Shown here: positions 1 to 10,381 of the stretch, piece by piece
Position numbering within the stretch: position 1 is the stretch's first letter
How the letters are laid out: the number at the start of each line of letters is the position of its first letter
Assembly: GCA_963920635.1 (NCBI GenBank)
Contig: OY987299.1
Coordinates: forward strand, 20,414,901 to 20,478,900
Direction of reading: 5' to 3'
Source of the DNA: Pseudeuparius sepicola
Taxonomy: Eukaryota > Arthropoda > Insecta > Coleoptera > Anthribidae
DNA length: 64,000 nt
Translations under genes and position numbers: made by a program
The notes under the pieces: generated by a model
Seen by the model: the letters and a program-made list of their open reading frames with translations, nothing else
Database searches by the model: none
What the model was told of the DNA's origin: nothing

Positions 1-1428
1 ATAATTGGGGTATCTATATGAGATTCTTGTAATCGATCGCAATGCGGTCATGTGACTTTGTTTATATCTACTGCCTCTGTAATTTGGACTGACTATAGTA
101 GATTTTCTGTAATAATTAATAAATACCATGAATCAAATGTTGCTATTAATTTCCCTCAATAAATTTCTTTGCAACTTGATAGTATTAGATTATGTTGATG
201 TTATTGTTGGATAGGTACCTAAAAATCATTAGTAATTAATATTCTGAAAACAACAGTAGTACTTACGTTTACCTACTGCAATATTTAGGTAGGTACTTTC
301 CAGCCTAGGGTGGAAATGTTCAACTCTCCGATTGTTTTTTTAAGTAATCTATATATAGCAGGTATGGGTGTTAATAAATATTATTACATTTACTAATTAC
401 AAATGCAATGTAAGTTTTCACTTCTGTCGTGTGGTCTTAAGAACACACTTTTTTCTCATTTAATTAAACTTCGAACGATGCTTTCAGAATCCCATTTTAT
501 TTTATATATGGGCCTTGTTTTATACTTACTCTTAGATCATCAATCATAAAAAATTGAGTTTTGCATAATGCATATATAGGATTATATTTACTCCTTACCT
601 CCTCTCCTATCACATTTCCAAAGGAAGGTATCGAATTACCAATAACCCTGTATAGGTACTTATATCTCACTGCATTAACCCGCATACCCGCAAGAATGTA
701 TATTATGTTTATTCCAGCTAGCGTACTACTAAAGCCGAAAAGTAAATAGCCAGCGCTTCGTAGTTTTTGCCAAGCGTTAAATAACGCCAGCTGCTTATGT
801 AATTGCCCCTATTTGCTTTTAAATTGCGCCGCAGATGCAGCCAAATTTTGCAATGCAATTTATCGTCCCACCAGTTTATTAAAATGGGAATTGATATTGC
901 TTATTCATTGGACCGGCGGCGCGGCGGCTCCTGCTGGTGTGAAAAATTCAAAGGACCGTAGTTTTAATGTTTTCATACTATTATTGCGAAGATAAAATTG
1001 CTAAATATTTATTATCGTTTCATATGGAACTAAAAGAACGAAAATATCCCTCCTAGTACACGATAATGTCTTGTATATGTAACTTTTTCCGTGTTTTGCA
1101 AAATGGTATCCTAGCATTGATTTAAAAAAGCTTTTTCTGTGCTCAAGGAAGTTTGATAGAAAACACATAGATTGTCAGAACCAGTTTTGAAATTTCCGCA
1201 CGCTACACCAAAAATAGTTTGCATACAATTTAATATAAAAACTAATAACTAAATTAGAATACCTATACCTCAACTTAATATCGAGTCCTAAGAATTGTAA
1301 GACATTAGGTACTAGATATTTATCTGTTTTAATTTGTTTTCGCTCCAAAATTAAAGTTTGAAGTGTAGCGGGTTTTTTTGCGGACGGTTTCAACAATGAC
1401 TATCTATGGCTCCTTTAACATATGTACA
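1..1428. other. AT-rich sequence without a recognisable gene
   Basis: Only short open frames occur here, none with a recognisable domain, start context or splice structure. I see no clear terminal inverted repeats. A short stretch near 815-850 weakly resembles 2405-2440 (a run of TTTGCTTTTAAATTGC followed by a purine-rich piece), which may be a very old repeat. Nothing else can be supported. Confidence 0.6.
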
Positions 1429-1430
1429 TA

Positions 1431-2318
1431 CAGGGTGTTCCAGCGGAAACATAACAGGCTCTGTAACGGCCAGGAAAATTTTTTCTTGGAAAAACGCAAA
1501 ATAGGTCAATTTTGTTTGGCAGGGGGACATCTTTTGGCATAAAATTGATAGATCTATCTGCAACCCCCTGAGCAGGGGTTGAACCCCTTCAAAAAATTTA
1601 AATGGGAAGGGGGTTCATGTCGCACACATTTGGAAACGTCTCTCAATTCTCTATACACCTGCATCAGACTTTCGAAAATCGATCGACTTTTCAAAAAGAT
1701 ACACCGAGTAAAATGCAAAACATTCATTTTCAATTATTGCCTGGTATGGTTAAACAATTAAGCCAAAAGTGGTGGTCGGGGGCCGTAAGTTATAGAAAGC
1801 ATGTTCAGCAACATTATTTTGACGAAAATTTGATAAACGGGAGGAAATTGAAACTTTCCTGTAATAAATGCTCAAAATGTTGCCCATTCACTTCCATGCA
1901 ATAATAAAGATTTTGTTCAAAACGCTGCCGAACATTGTGCAACATATCAGGGGTGATTTGTCGACATTCGTTTATAATACGGAGACGCAGATCTTCTATT
2001 GTTTAACAATACCAGGCAATAATTGAAAATGAATGTTTTGCATTTTTTACGCTGTATATTTTTGAAATGTCGATCGATTTTTGAAAATCTGATGCAGGTG
2101 TATAGAGAATTGAGAGACGTTTCCAAAGGTGTGCGACATGAACCCCCTTCCCATTTAAATTTTTTGTAGGGGTTCAACCCCTGCTCAGGGGGTTGCAGAT
2201 AGATCTATCAATTTTATGCCAAAAGAAAACAAACAAAATTGACATATTTTTGCGTTTTTCCAAGAAAAAATTTTCCCGGCCGTTATAGAGCCTGTTACGT
2301 TTCCGCTGGAACACCCTG
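1431..2318. mobile_element. Foldback DNA element, IS630/Tc1-mariner type, CAGGGTGTTCC ends
   Basis: The 888-bp element starts CAGGGTGTTCCAGCGGAAAC and ends with the reverse complement, flanked on both sides by TA (1429-1430 and 2319-2320). TA is the target duplication expected of the IS630-Tc1-mariner superfamily. Each inverted arm is about 320 bp (1431-1755 and 2000-2318) and includes the paired AACCCCTGCTCAGGGG blocks. The unpaired centre carries a transposase C-terminus relic on the minus strand (1864-1999), so this is a deletion derivative of an autonomous transposon and not an anonymous MITE. The arms have diverged by scattered substitutions, so the element is not very recent. Confidence 0.88.
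1864..1999 (-). pseudogene. IS630/Tc1-mariner transposase, C-terminal fragment
   Basis: Read on the minus strand, the segment translates as DLRLRIINECRQITPDMLHN followed by VRQRFEQNLYYCMEVNGQHF and EHLL. This is the usual C-terminal tail of a large insect IS630/Tc1-mariner transposase group (L-R-I-I-x-A-C-R-x-I-T-P-x-M-L-x-N-V, then G-x-H-F-E-H-L-L). The DDE catalytic domain is absent, and the fragment sits between the two long inverted arms. It cannot encode an active enzyme. The identification rests on motif recall; an alignment would settle the exact clade. Confidence 0.75.
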
Positions 2319-2320
2319 TA

Positions 2321-4411
2321 TATATCTCTTTGCAATTGAACGTTCTATATTTAAATAGATATCTTTATTCGTGATACCATTGGCAAGCACAGTAAAAGCA
2401 AAGCGCTTTTTGCTTTTAAATTGCTCATCCAGATTCAGTCAATTGCTGTGGATCGCCGCACTTTGTCGAGCGGTGATGATATTAAATCTTTAGAATGATA
2501 TTGTCAACCTTTATTGGCTTTATACCGTTCTGTGTTGCAAACACAGACGTTGCCAGAACTGTCTCAAAAACTGTTTTCTTTTGTTGAATATTACTGTGGT
2601 TGAGTAAAGCGATTACTTACATGATTTTACGTTGGCTCCCGACGAGGGAAATTCAGATCGTATATTGGAGAAACGGGAATAATCAGAACTTCGATTTTTA
2701 GGGACCTAACGAACCCTTGTTTGTGTCTGGAATATTGACATAATTAATATAATGAAGGAAGGTGCTCTGTTTGCTTACCTTGGTTTATGTGTGAACTCGC
2801 CCTATATAGTTTCCTGTGAGTTCTAACGTAATATTAAATTTCAGTTTCAGAATTTCGCTTCAGAAAAATCCTACGTATAACATCATTCCTTTAGTTATTT
2901 AAAAGTGGTTAAAATTAATTTAAAATGTACGAAAAAAAGTTTTGCCCATAATAAAATAGGACATGGAATATTATGAAACAATTAATTATCTATGGGTACG
3001 TTACCAAATATCATCAAAATCGACCAAGCCGTGTAGAAGATAAAGCGAAAATTTTAGGACTCCTTTGAGCTTTGAGCAAAAAGAAAAAACACGGGTGACT
3101 TTATTTTTCGAGTAAATTAAAGCTATACTTTATATGGGTTTGGCATTTGATTGTAAATAACCCTGTATATGTAACGAAAATCTTCCAGTAGAAACACCCA
3201 AGGACTTTTTTACCAAATACGAGTTTTGCTATTGTTTAACCCTTTAACCTGTTTTGTATAGAAAAGTTAACTGCTATTAAGTAAGTAGACTGCCGTCCTA
3301 CTTTACCTTCATTCAAAGAAACCCATTCTAAACGGTTGCAACTAGACCGAAGCCGGAACAATATGTTATTGTTTGCTAGCGGGGTCCCAGACTATTTACG
3401 TCTTTTTATTCGATCCCTGGTGTCGAGAAAATACGCCATGGAAAATTTAGGTGAAGAATGAAAGGATATATATTTTCTGATATTTTGAGGACTAACCTTA
3501 GACAAATAATAAACATTCACTAACCTAAAGTCTACATTGCCAACATAAAAGATGCTTACTCAAAACAAAAACAACAAATTTGACACTTAAGCCTGCGTCA
3601 TAATACTTTACTCCTTCCATCGTTCTTAAAACTACAATAATTCACTAATTACTAACTTAACTATATGTCTTTTGTCAAATAACCCTAAAATCTCCTCCAA
3701 AAACAAGAATAACGCAAAAGTAAACACTCAAAACACATCGACACAAACCGGCAAAATCTCAACGAACTCTGGATCAGCTGTTGTGGCATAATAAAGCAAA
3801 TGTTCATCGATCACAAAGAGCTCGTGCAACATTGCCACGTTAGCCAGAATAAGCAATTTATTAACGATATTATTTACAGACCAAGTGGGATCAGTGAATT
3901 CACAAAATGAGTAAAATTTATTGGTAAATGATAATTGCCAAAATGTTTACTATATTTAGATTGTAGATATCAACTACTTGTTCCAAATTGATGTTTTTTA
4001 ACGTTGGTTATACATTTAATTCGTAATGTATAAGATAAATTTATGAAGAAGTTTGGCAATGGTGCAATCATTGCATTATTAGCTATGACAGCACAAGCGC
4101 ACTTTTTCCATGTTAATCCCCATTAGGCCGAAACGTGATAAAAACACGACCAAATTTGGATTTTTTTATTTTTCCAACAGCCTGACGTTTCGTCAACGTT
4201 TCGTCGACGTTTCGTTAACGTTTTTCGCCATTTGTATGTATAACTTACTAATATTTACCCAGTAACATTTTCAGCAAACATTTACCTAATGTTAAATGCT
4301 TAGATTCAGTTCCTAAAAATAATGTGTATCAGAAACAAATCTCGAAGCTTTAATAATACTAGTCATTTGTCTAGAATTTTACCTGTCTTACTTACATTCG
4401 AATAAAATGGA
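2321..4411. other. Unassigned AT-rich stretch with old repeat fragments
   Basis: No gene is visible. The piece 3340-3465 is a divergent copy of 8445-8560 (shared TGTTATTGTTTGCT, then a G/C-rich GGGTCCC or GGGACCC, then a TCGA-rich part), so it is a dispersed repeat. An isolated element end reading CCCTGTATA occurs near 3165 without a partner. A short 11-bp tandem repeat lies at 4185-4222 and is listed separately. Confidence 0.55.
4185..4222. repeat. 11-bp tandem repeat ACGTTTCGTYR
   Basis: Three consecutive copies (ACGTTTCGTCA, ACGTTTCGTCG, ACGTTTCGTTA) and a partial fourth. The repeat is CpG-rich against an AT-rich background. No function is evident. Confidence 0.8.
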
Positions 4412-4841
4412 GGAAAATTCCACGGTGCCTATATACTCCAAGATATAGTATATATTATACACCTAGGTTGAGAAGTGAGCCATTATTTACCGAGCATTTT
4501 TACGCGCCTCAGGATATAATATGCGAGGTAAATAATGGCCTTCTCAATTTTTGTTACTACTAACATTGAAATATTGCCATATTTTAGTCATTTCTCGCTT
4601 TTTCAAATACTTCAAAATATCAAGTAGCCTGGGAGTTCAGTTGTCATGCTGATAAAATGACACTAATTTTTAAATATCACAAAGAAAATTTTTCATTATT
4701 TACCTAGGTACTTTTTTATTATCATTATTTACCTAGGTAGAGAAATATTACTTATCATTAGAGGAATGAGGTAAATAATGGTGATTTCTCAGGTTAGTAG
4801 TAAAAAAAATAATTTATCTTGGAGGCACCGTGAAATTTTCC
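4412..4841. mobile_element. Foldback MITE with ATTATTTACCT motif repeats
   Basis: The ends are inverted repeats: GGAAAATTCCACGGTGCC at the left pairs with GGCACCGTGAAATTTTCC at the right, with one mismatch. Inside, the motif ATTATTTACC or its complement recurs at least five times (near 4482, 4528, 4697, 4722 and 4770), including a hairpin GAGAAG..CATTATTTACC / GGTAAATAATGG..CTTCTC. No coding capacity is visible. I cannot assign a superfamily because no target duplication is obvious. Confidence 0.7.
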
Positions 4842-4862
4842 TAATTACTTTTCAAAAGTTAA

Positions 4863-5322
4863 TTCAACACGAGTAATTTTTAATTTTTCACCGGACACAC
4901 TGAGGTTTTCTATCAAATATTATGTGCTTTGCTTTCGTAGCGTCCAAAATTTATTTAGAAATAAAATTCATATACATGCGAAAATGGGGCACCTAAATCT
5001 GTCACTATCTGACTGTCTATAAGTATAAGTCGCCTTCAAAGAGAGAGAACTTGTCGCTATCCAGTTCTTTAATAACTTTTGTGGCCTAGGAGGTATATCG
5101 CATGTATATGAATTTTACTTCTAAATAAATTTTGGACGCTACGAAAGCAAAGCATATGATATTTGATAGAAAACCTCAGTGTGTCCTGTGAAAAATTAAA
5201 AATTTCTCGTGTTGAAATACCTCCTATGCCACAAAAGTTAGTGAAGAACTGGATAGCGACAAGAGGTGACTTATACTTATAGACAGTCAGATAGTGACAG
5301 ATTTAGGTGCCCCATTTTCGCA
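4863..5322. repeat. Interleaved inverted repeat A-B-A'-B'
   Basis: Segment A (4863-4980) recurs reverse-complemented as A' (5099-5218). Segment B (4981-5098) recurs reverse-complemented as B' (5219-5322, lacking about 15 bp of B). The order is therefore A B A' B', not the A B B' A' of an ordinary foldback. Shared words include TTGCTTTCGTAGCGTCC (A) with its complement in A', and CTATCTGACTGTCTATAAG (B) with its complement in B'. The copies are nearly identical, implying a recent origin. No ORF is visible. Confidence 0.85.
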
Positions 5323-5609
5323 TACAAGCCTCGAAGGGGGTTGAAAAGTACATCGATGCTGAGTAGAATGAAGGGAAATTTACCAGTGGCCCCTGGGGTT
5401 AACGACAACTAGACTCCCAAATTATGAGATCGACTACCGAAAGAATTCGAATAAAAAATACGAAGGTTGCCAAACTTTCAACATGAAAATAATTTATTTA
5501 TATAGCCACACTGTTCGTTTGAAATGATATCAGATGATGCGACGAGGAAGCACAAAATAAATATAAGACATTTCCGCCCTACTTTCAGTCACTTAATCTC
5601 TCCGTCGTC

Positions 5610-5945
5610 CCTCCAAATGATAAATGTTAGAGTAGATCTAAGAGATCAGAAGATTTAGTGGATGACATTAAATGTTGGCTAGACGCCCGGAAATAAATCC
5701 ACGCGGTTTGGGTGAACTTTGCACTCGGCCGACAATAAACATGCAAATTTTGATGCAATTTTTGGAAGGCGAGTGAGTTATAGGGCAGGACCACACCAAC
5801 TGACCTTACACGCGTCGAGTGCCGCCGGTTTCGCATGCGGCCTGGTTAACGGGCCGTGGACGGTTTTGGGGACCGTCCATTTCCCCGTGACAAGGCTGGC
5901 GAAACGGGGGCAAAAAAGTGAAGAGGTCGCCTAGGGAATTTATGA
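5610..5945 (-). repeat. Dispersed GC-rich repeat, copy 1
   Basis: On the minus strand this matches 8700-8819 plus 10114-10330 (copy 2). Shared blocks include the CTTCACTTTTTTGCCCCCGT segment, the ATGGACGGTCCCCAAAA segment, and the TTCACCCAAACCGCGTGGAT segment followed by TTTATTTCCGGGCGTCTAGC. Copies differ by substitutions and short indels. It is much more GC-rich than its surroundings. Open frames across it are short and differ between the copies, so I do not call it coding. Its nature is unknown. Confidence 0.75.
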
Positions 5946-7354
5946 TCCAGGATGGAGTGTATGCCATTTAATTTGTTGGGGGATTACGGCAGATTTGGCT
6001 ACGGGCGAGAGATATTTCATCTTACAACTTAGTCATTTATATTATATTTTATTTACAGATTAGTATTCCTGATTAATATTACAAGTTGTCTCTCAAGTGT
6101 CTAGCACCGCTCATCGGATATTTTGCAGTACTTAGTTACCACTCATCAATTCTTATGCCAATAGAGATGTTTCAGTGGCATAGCAAGTAAAAGATAATTA
6201 ATTGAAAAAAATACGCTCCAACCGGCAGTGGCGGATCTACGGGGGGGGGGCTACAGGCTACAGGGGCTATAGCCCCCCCCCTTAGACTAATACCGTAAGG
6301 TAGGCACTTAAAAAATATGTCTGGCAATTAGAGATGGTGTGGAACTGCGTTTTATTGGAACAGGTACAACCTGTTCCAGTTCCAGGCAATACCTGTTCTT
6401 AAAAAACCTGTTCCAGTTCCAATATTATTAACTTCTAGTCTTCTAAGGCCATGGTCCGAATCGCGCTGTCAGTCTTACAGCGCTCAGATCGTTTACAACA
6501 GGTACGATTTGATTCACTCGCTGACAACTCGTTTCCGACCGGTTGTAAATGCGCTGACAGGAACATGCCATTTTGAGGTTATGTTGACGTGAAAGTCCCT
6601 ATTCGGCCTTTCACGTTGCCGATCAACTGGGACCTCGCCAATGTTTACAGTATACTGAGGTGAGTTTTCATTTTTATTTCGTAAAAAATAACCTAAATAC
6701 CAAATATTCGGTCTGTTTATATTATATTTATACATATTACAAAAGCTAGGAAGAAAATGTCACCATAACAACATTTATTTGCTTTGCCTCGGGACGAAAA
6801 TTTGCGCCAAAAATGGATTTGTCAAATTCCAACTCAGATTTAATTTCTAAAAAACCCTTAAGTACCTATATGTGTGGCTAACACATTTTCAAGAAAGTGA
6901 AACAATTAAACTGAGACAAATGTGTTGTGGGAGGAAAATACCTATAGACTATCACCTAAGCTAAAAGAAGGTGCTGTGCCAACGATTTTTAAGAATTTTT
7001 AAGAATGTGCAGTGCCGTTTAACTCTCAGACCAAAACAGCTGAGGCAGGTTGACAATTTTTAAAAAACAATTAGAGAAAGACTGGATGCACACAACCAAT
7101 AATGTAATAGATGAAAGAAAACTCGCTAAATTGTTACGAAATTTGTTTTTTCTACTTATCTCCAAAAATGCCTTTTATTATAAATATAGGACTAAGTTGC
7201 TCACGTGACTACGCGATTATTAACTTTTCGAAGTTGGTTCTACTTTGCACTTTGCGCAATGGTTTTTCCAAATTCGTTCTATTATTTCCAATTTTTAATC
7301 TTCGTCGAGTAATGACATTTTTTGACAGATATAGGAAAGCGAAGTATAGAAGCT
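5946..7354. other. Unassigned sequence with a G-tract and a possible transposon terminus
   Basis: 6227-6290 reads CAGTGGCGGATCTACGGG, a G-run and a facing C-run (CTATAGCCCCCCCCC). This looks like the end of a hAT-type element, but I found no matching right end with a target duplication. 6350-6425 contains a degenerate repeat built on CCTGTTCCAGTTCC. No gene is supported in the rest. Confidence 0.45.
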
Positions 7355-7513
7355 AAAGCCTGGTTCATACAGCTTATTTATCTTTTAATTTTTCTTTATC
7401 TTTAAGAAATATTAAATGTCATTGGTCAGTTTAAATCAAGGGACAAATGCCGTTGGTTATTTCTTAAAGATAAAGTATAATTAAAAGATAAAGAAGCTGC
7501 ATGAAACAGGCTT
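7355..7513. mobile_element. Short MITE, AAGCCTGKTTCAT ends
   Basis: A 159-bp inverted repeat. The left arm AAGCCTGGTTCATACAGCTT and the right arm (complement AAGCCTGTTTCATGCAGCTT) continue for about 55 bp through TTATCTTTTAATT and CTTTATCTTTAAGAAAT. A degraded relative (TCCTGGTTCATATACAGCTT) occurs at 48871-48990 inside another element, so this is a dispersed family. No coding capacity. Confidence 0.75.
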
Positions 7514-8699
7514 GAGTTGGAATAGCTTTTGGTCAAACAACCGTTTGAGTGAAATGCTGTACGCTCTCTGATCGCTTTAACTTGAGAACTCCGTATTTTC
7601 GGCGTTAGCGCATAAGTATACCCGGTGCCCGGTTTAACACATTTGGGTGATACACTCTACTATCTCGGCAATTTTAAAGCCAAATTGATAGATCAAAAAC
7701 TAGAATTGGAATATAATTTTCCGATGAATTCGAATATTAAGTCGAACTTGTTATATAGGATGTTTTAAATTTCGATGCCCACCATTAGTATCTCGAAAAC
7801 AGAACTTCCGGACCCTGTTGACCAAGAGGGCATGAAAATGCGTTAAATAGAGATAATATTCTGCTTACAGTTTTCTGGGGAACATAAGTTTGCCTACTTA
7901 CTATTCTCGTAATTGTAGTAGGATCATGGTCAAAAGCAGTAAGTACTAGATGATGATAAAAGAGTAGATATGTACAATGTGTACTTTGAAATTAAGGAAA
8001 CTCTCTAGATGCAGCGAGAAATTATAAAAAAATATTGTGAAATTTGTGTTTATTTTTTAATATTATGGACATATACCTGATACAACGATATAAATTGCTT
8101 TCTGCATTTATGGAGTTATTTATTATGTAGGTATAACAGATAGCGTATAACCAAAGAAAACTATCGCCGCCACTGAAAGTTAGACTATACCTTCAAGATA
8201 CATTGCTGTTCTAAATTTAGTTCAATATACGGCTAATTGTTAACCAGATACTTATAAGTGAGGCGTTTTTATCAAATAGGTAAAAATGCTTTTGTAGCGT
8301 TCATCTGCGATTTACTGGAACAATAAAAATTATTTTAGACATGGACGACATACAGTTGAAAAAGTTTTAAACTTCGAAAACGATGTTTCAAAGAAAACTG
8401 GGGATATTTTATGCAACGGTATATTTTGTAATGCCAAGTAAATGCCGCCTTTTGTCGAACGATGTTATTGTTTGCTTGTGGCGGGACCCCGACTCATTAC
8501 GGTTTTCTGCTCGTTCGAAAACACGCACAAAAACTTAGGTAGAAAGAGGGGAGAATATTTTCGCGATATGAATCTTTCAGAAAATAACGAACATGCGCCG
8601 CGTTACAATTACTGCCAAATAAATATCTCTTAGCCTCTCGCTAAACCCGCAGTAATCCCGCATACAAATTGCTGTAGTATTTACTACATCCAGTGCTAT
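7514..8699. other. Unassigned AT-rich stretch including a dispersed repeat copy
   Basis: No gene is visible. 8445-8560 is the second copy of the repeat seen at 3340-3465, in the same orientation. A CCGCCACTG terminus-like word near 8168 could be an old hAT end but has no convincing partner. Confidence 0.5.
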
Positions 8700-8819
8700 A
8701 AATTTCCTAGGCGAGCTCTTCACTTTTTTGCCCCCGTTTCGCCAGCCTCGCCACTGAGAAATGGACGGTCCCCAAAATCGTCCACGGCGAAACCGACGAC
8801 GACATTCGAGGCGTGTAAG

Positions 8820-10105
8820 CAGGGCCGCGCCGTCCACGTGTGCAATGTGTGCGGTGCACACAGGCGCCAGGTGCGAAGGGGCGCCAAAAAACGCCAAAAT
8901 TCGATGGGCGCCATAAGGCGCCAAAATTCGATAAGCGCCTAAATGCGACCTAAACCGTATTAGGCATAACATATTTTTAGCTCAAACCTTATAAAAACAT
9001 AATCCATTAATTATTAACTATTATTGCGGCAAGAGAAACGTCAAAAAAGTTAGATGGTCAACCTAATTTTCAAACAGCCACACCGTTACGGCGTCGACAA
9101 CGATTACGAACATAAAGATGAACCAATTTCTGATCCCCAAATATTTTACAAAATTAATACTTTTCACTGCATTCTCGATCAGGCATTAGTTTCAGTGAAT
9201 GAATGATGTTCCTTTTAAACGAAACTCCTAAAAAATCGCAATTAAAACTTTCATGTAAAAATTTTCAGGAAAAACTTAGGTTTAATGATAATTTTTTTTT
9301 GATGGAGACGATTTATACGAGGAAATTGTGTCGCAGTATATCCATACCTAGCCAGTTGCTCTTCGAATTTTACTAACTTTACCAGTACCTATATGTTGCA
9401 ACTGCAGAAAAATCTTTCTCAGAACTAAAACTTATAGTAATTGCCCCCCTCCCCCGCACAAGCATGTGGTTGCTTCTGGGGTACTCTTAGTTTGGAGTAT
9501 TGTGAGGGTGAGAATTATTATTATATTATTATTATTATAAAAAATTATTTATGATCGTCAATGAGCCAAGAACGATTTTCGAATTTATCTATTATTGCAA
9601 TAGAACCATCTGTACTAGATGACATAGATATGTATATCCACGACATCATAAAAAAATTTGCTAACTTGAAAGCACGGAAAGTGGATCTTCTGTAAATTAC
9701 TTACTGAAATGTATTGTTGATTTTTAATAGTAGTCGAAAGACTTATTTATATCTTATGTATGTAATAGTTATTATTTTATTTTGTGATATTAGGTATTAG
9801 GTAGATACTGAACAGAAAAAATATTATTTATTTTTATTGATAGTTAGACCTTGCACGGACTACCTATTTGTTTTGTTTCTTTTTTAAAAACAGATTTTTT
9901 TAAATTTTATAATTATTTGTTTTATATTATATTTTATGTTTTTTATGTTATATATACTTTATACTTAATAAATTTTTGTTTGTTTCTACTTATCTACTTT
10001 TTTATTTAACAAAACTAAAACCAAATATGTTTTTGAAAACTATTTTTTTATGGGCGCCACGGAAATTTTTACACACAGGCGCCACCGAGTGTGGGCGCGG
10101 CCCTG
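8820..10105 (+). mobile_element. hAT-type transposon relic with exact 8-bp TSD
   Basis: The 1,286-bp element begins CAGGGCCGCGCC and ends GGCGCGGCCCTG, flanked by a perfect 8-bp duplication CGTGTAAG (8812-8819 and 10106-10113), which is the hAT signature. Subterminal GGCGCC words recur near both ends. A hAT dimerisation-domain relic lies at about 9360-9700 on the plus strand; most of the transposase is deleted. The intact TSD suggests moderately recent insertion, although the coding relic carries stops and a small interruption. Confidence 0.93.
9360..9700 (+). pseudogene. hAT transposase C-terminal dimerisation domain, broken
   Basis: Plus-strand translation shows ATAEKSFSELKLI (9397-9435), the hallmark of the hAT C-terminal dimerisation domain. 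After a gap it continues with KNYL, a stop, then SSMSQERFSNLSIIAIEPSV, LDDIDMYIHDIIKKFANLKA and RKV. The two parts are separated by about 100 bp of low-complexity sequence ending in TTA/TTAT repeats (9436-9540), apparently an insertion between residues that are normally adjacent. In-frame stops make it nonfunctional. The family resembles the hAT proteins often annotated as zinc finger MYM-type. Confidence 0.85.
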
Positions 10106-10381
10106 CGTGTAAGGGCGGTTGGCGAGCGGGCCTGGCTTATAATTCAGTCGCTTTTCAAAAATTGCATGTTTATTGTAGGCAGAGTGCAAAGTTCACCCAA
10201 ACCGCGTGGATTTATTTCCGGGCGTCTAGCGAACGTTTTTAAGCGATCTAGTGAATCTTTAGGCCTCTCAAATCTACTCTCCCATTTATCATTTCGATGA
10301 TCGACGTTGAGATTGAAGGAATGAAACTGGGGCGGAAGTGCCTTAGATAGCAGGTGGCTTTGAAGGCATTTACAACCTATA

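Larger units (their letters stand above)
8700..10330 (+). repeat. Dispersed GC-rich repeat, copy 2, split by a hAT insertion
   Basis: The two halves, 8700-8819 and 10114-10330, together match copy 1 (5610-5945, opposite strand) once the hAT element 8820-10105 and one copy of its 8-bp target duplication are removed. The junction falls inside homologous sequence: copy 1 carries GACGCGTGTAAGGTCAG where copy 2 has GGCGTGTAAG and then the element. This confirms both the insertion and the extent of the repeat. Confidence 0.75.

Noticed and set aside
6227..8176. hAT element with CAGTGGCGGATC left end and CCGCCACTG right end
   Set aside because: The flanking 8-mers do not match and the inner parts of the ends do not pair.
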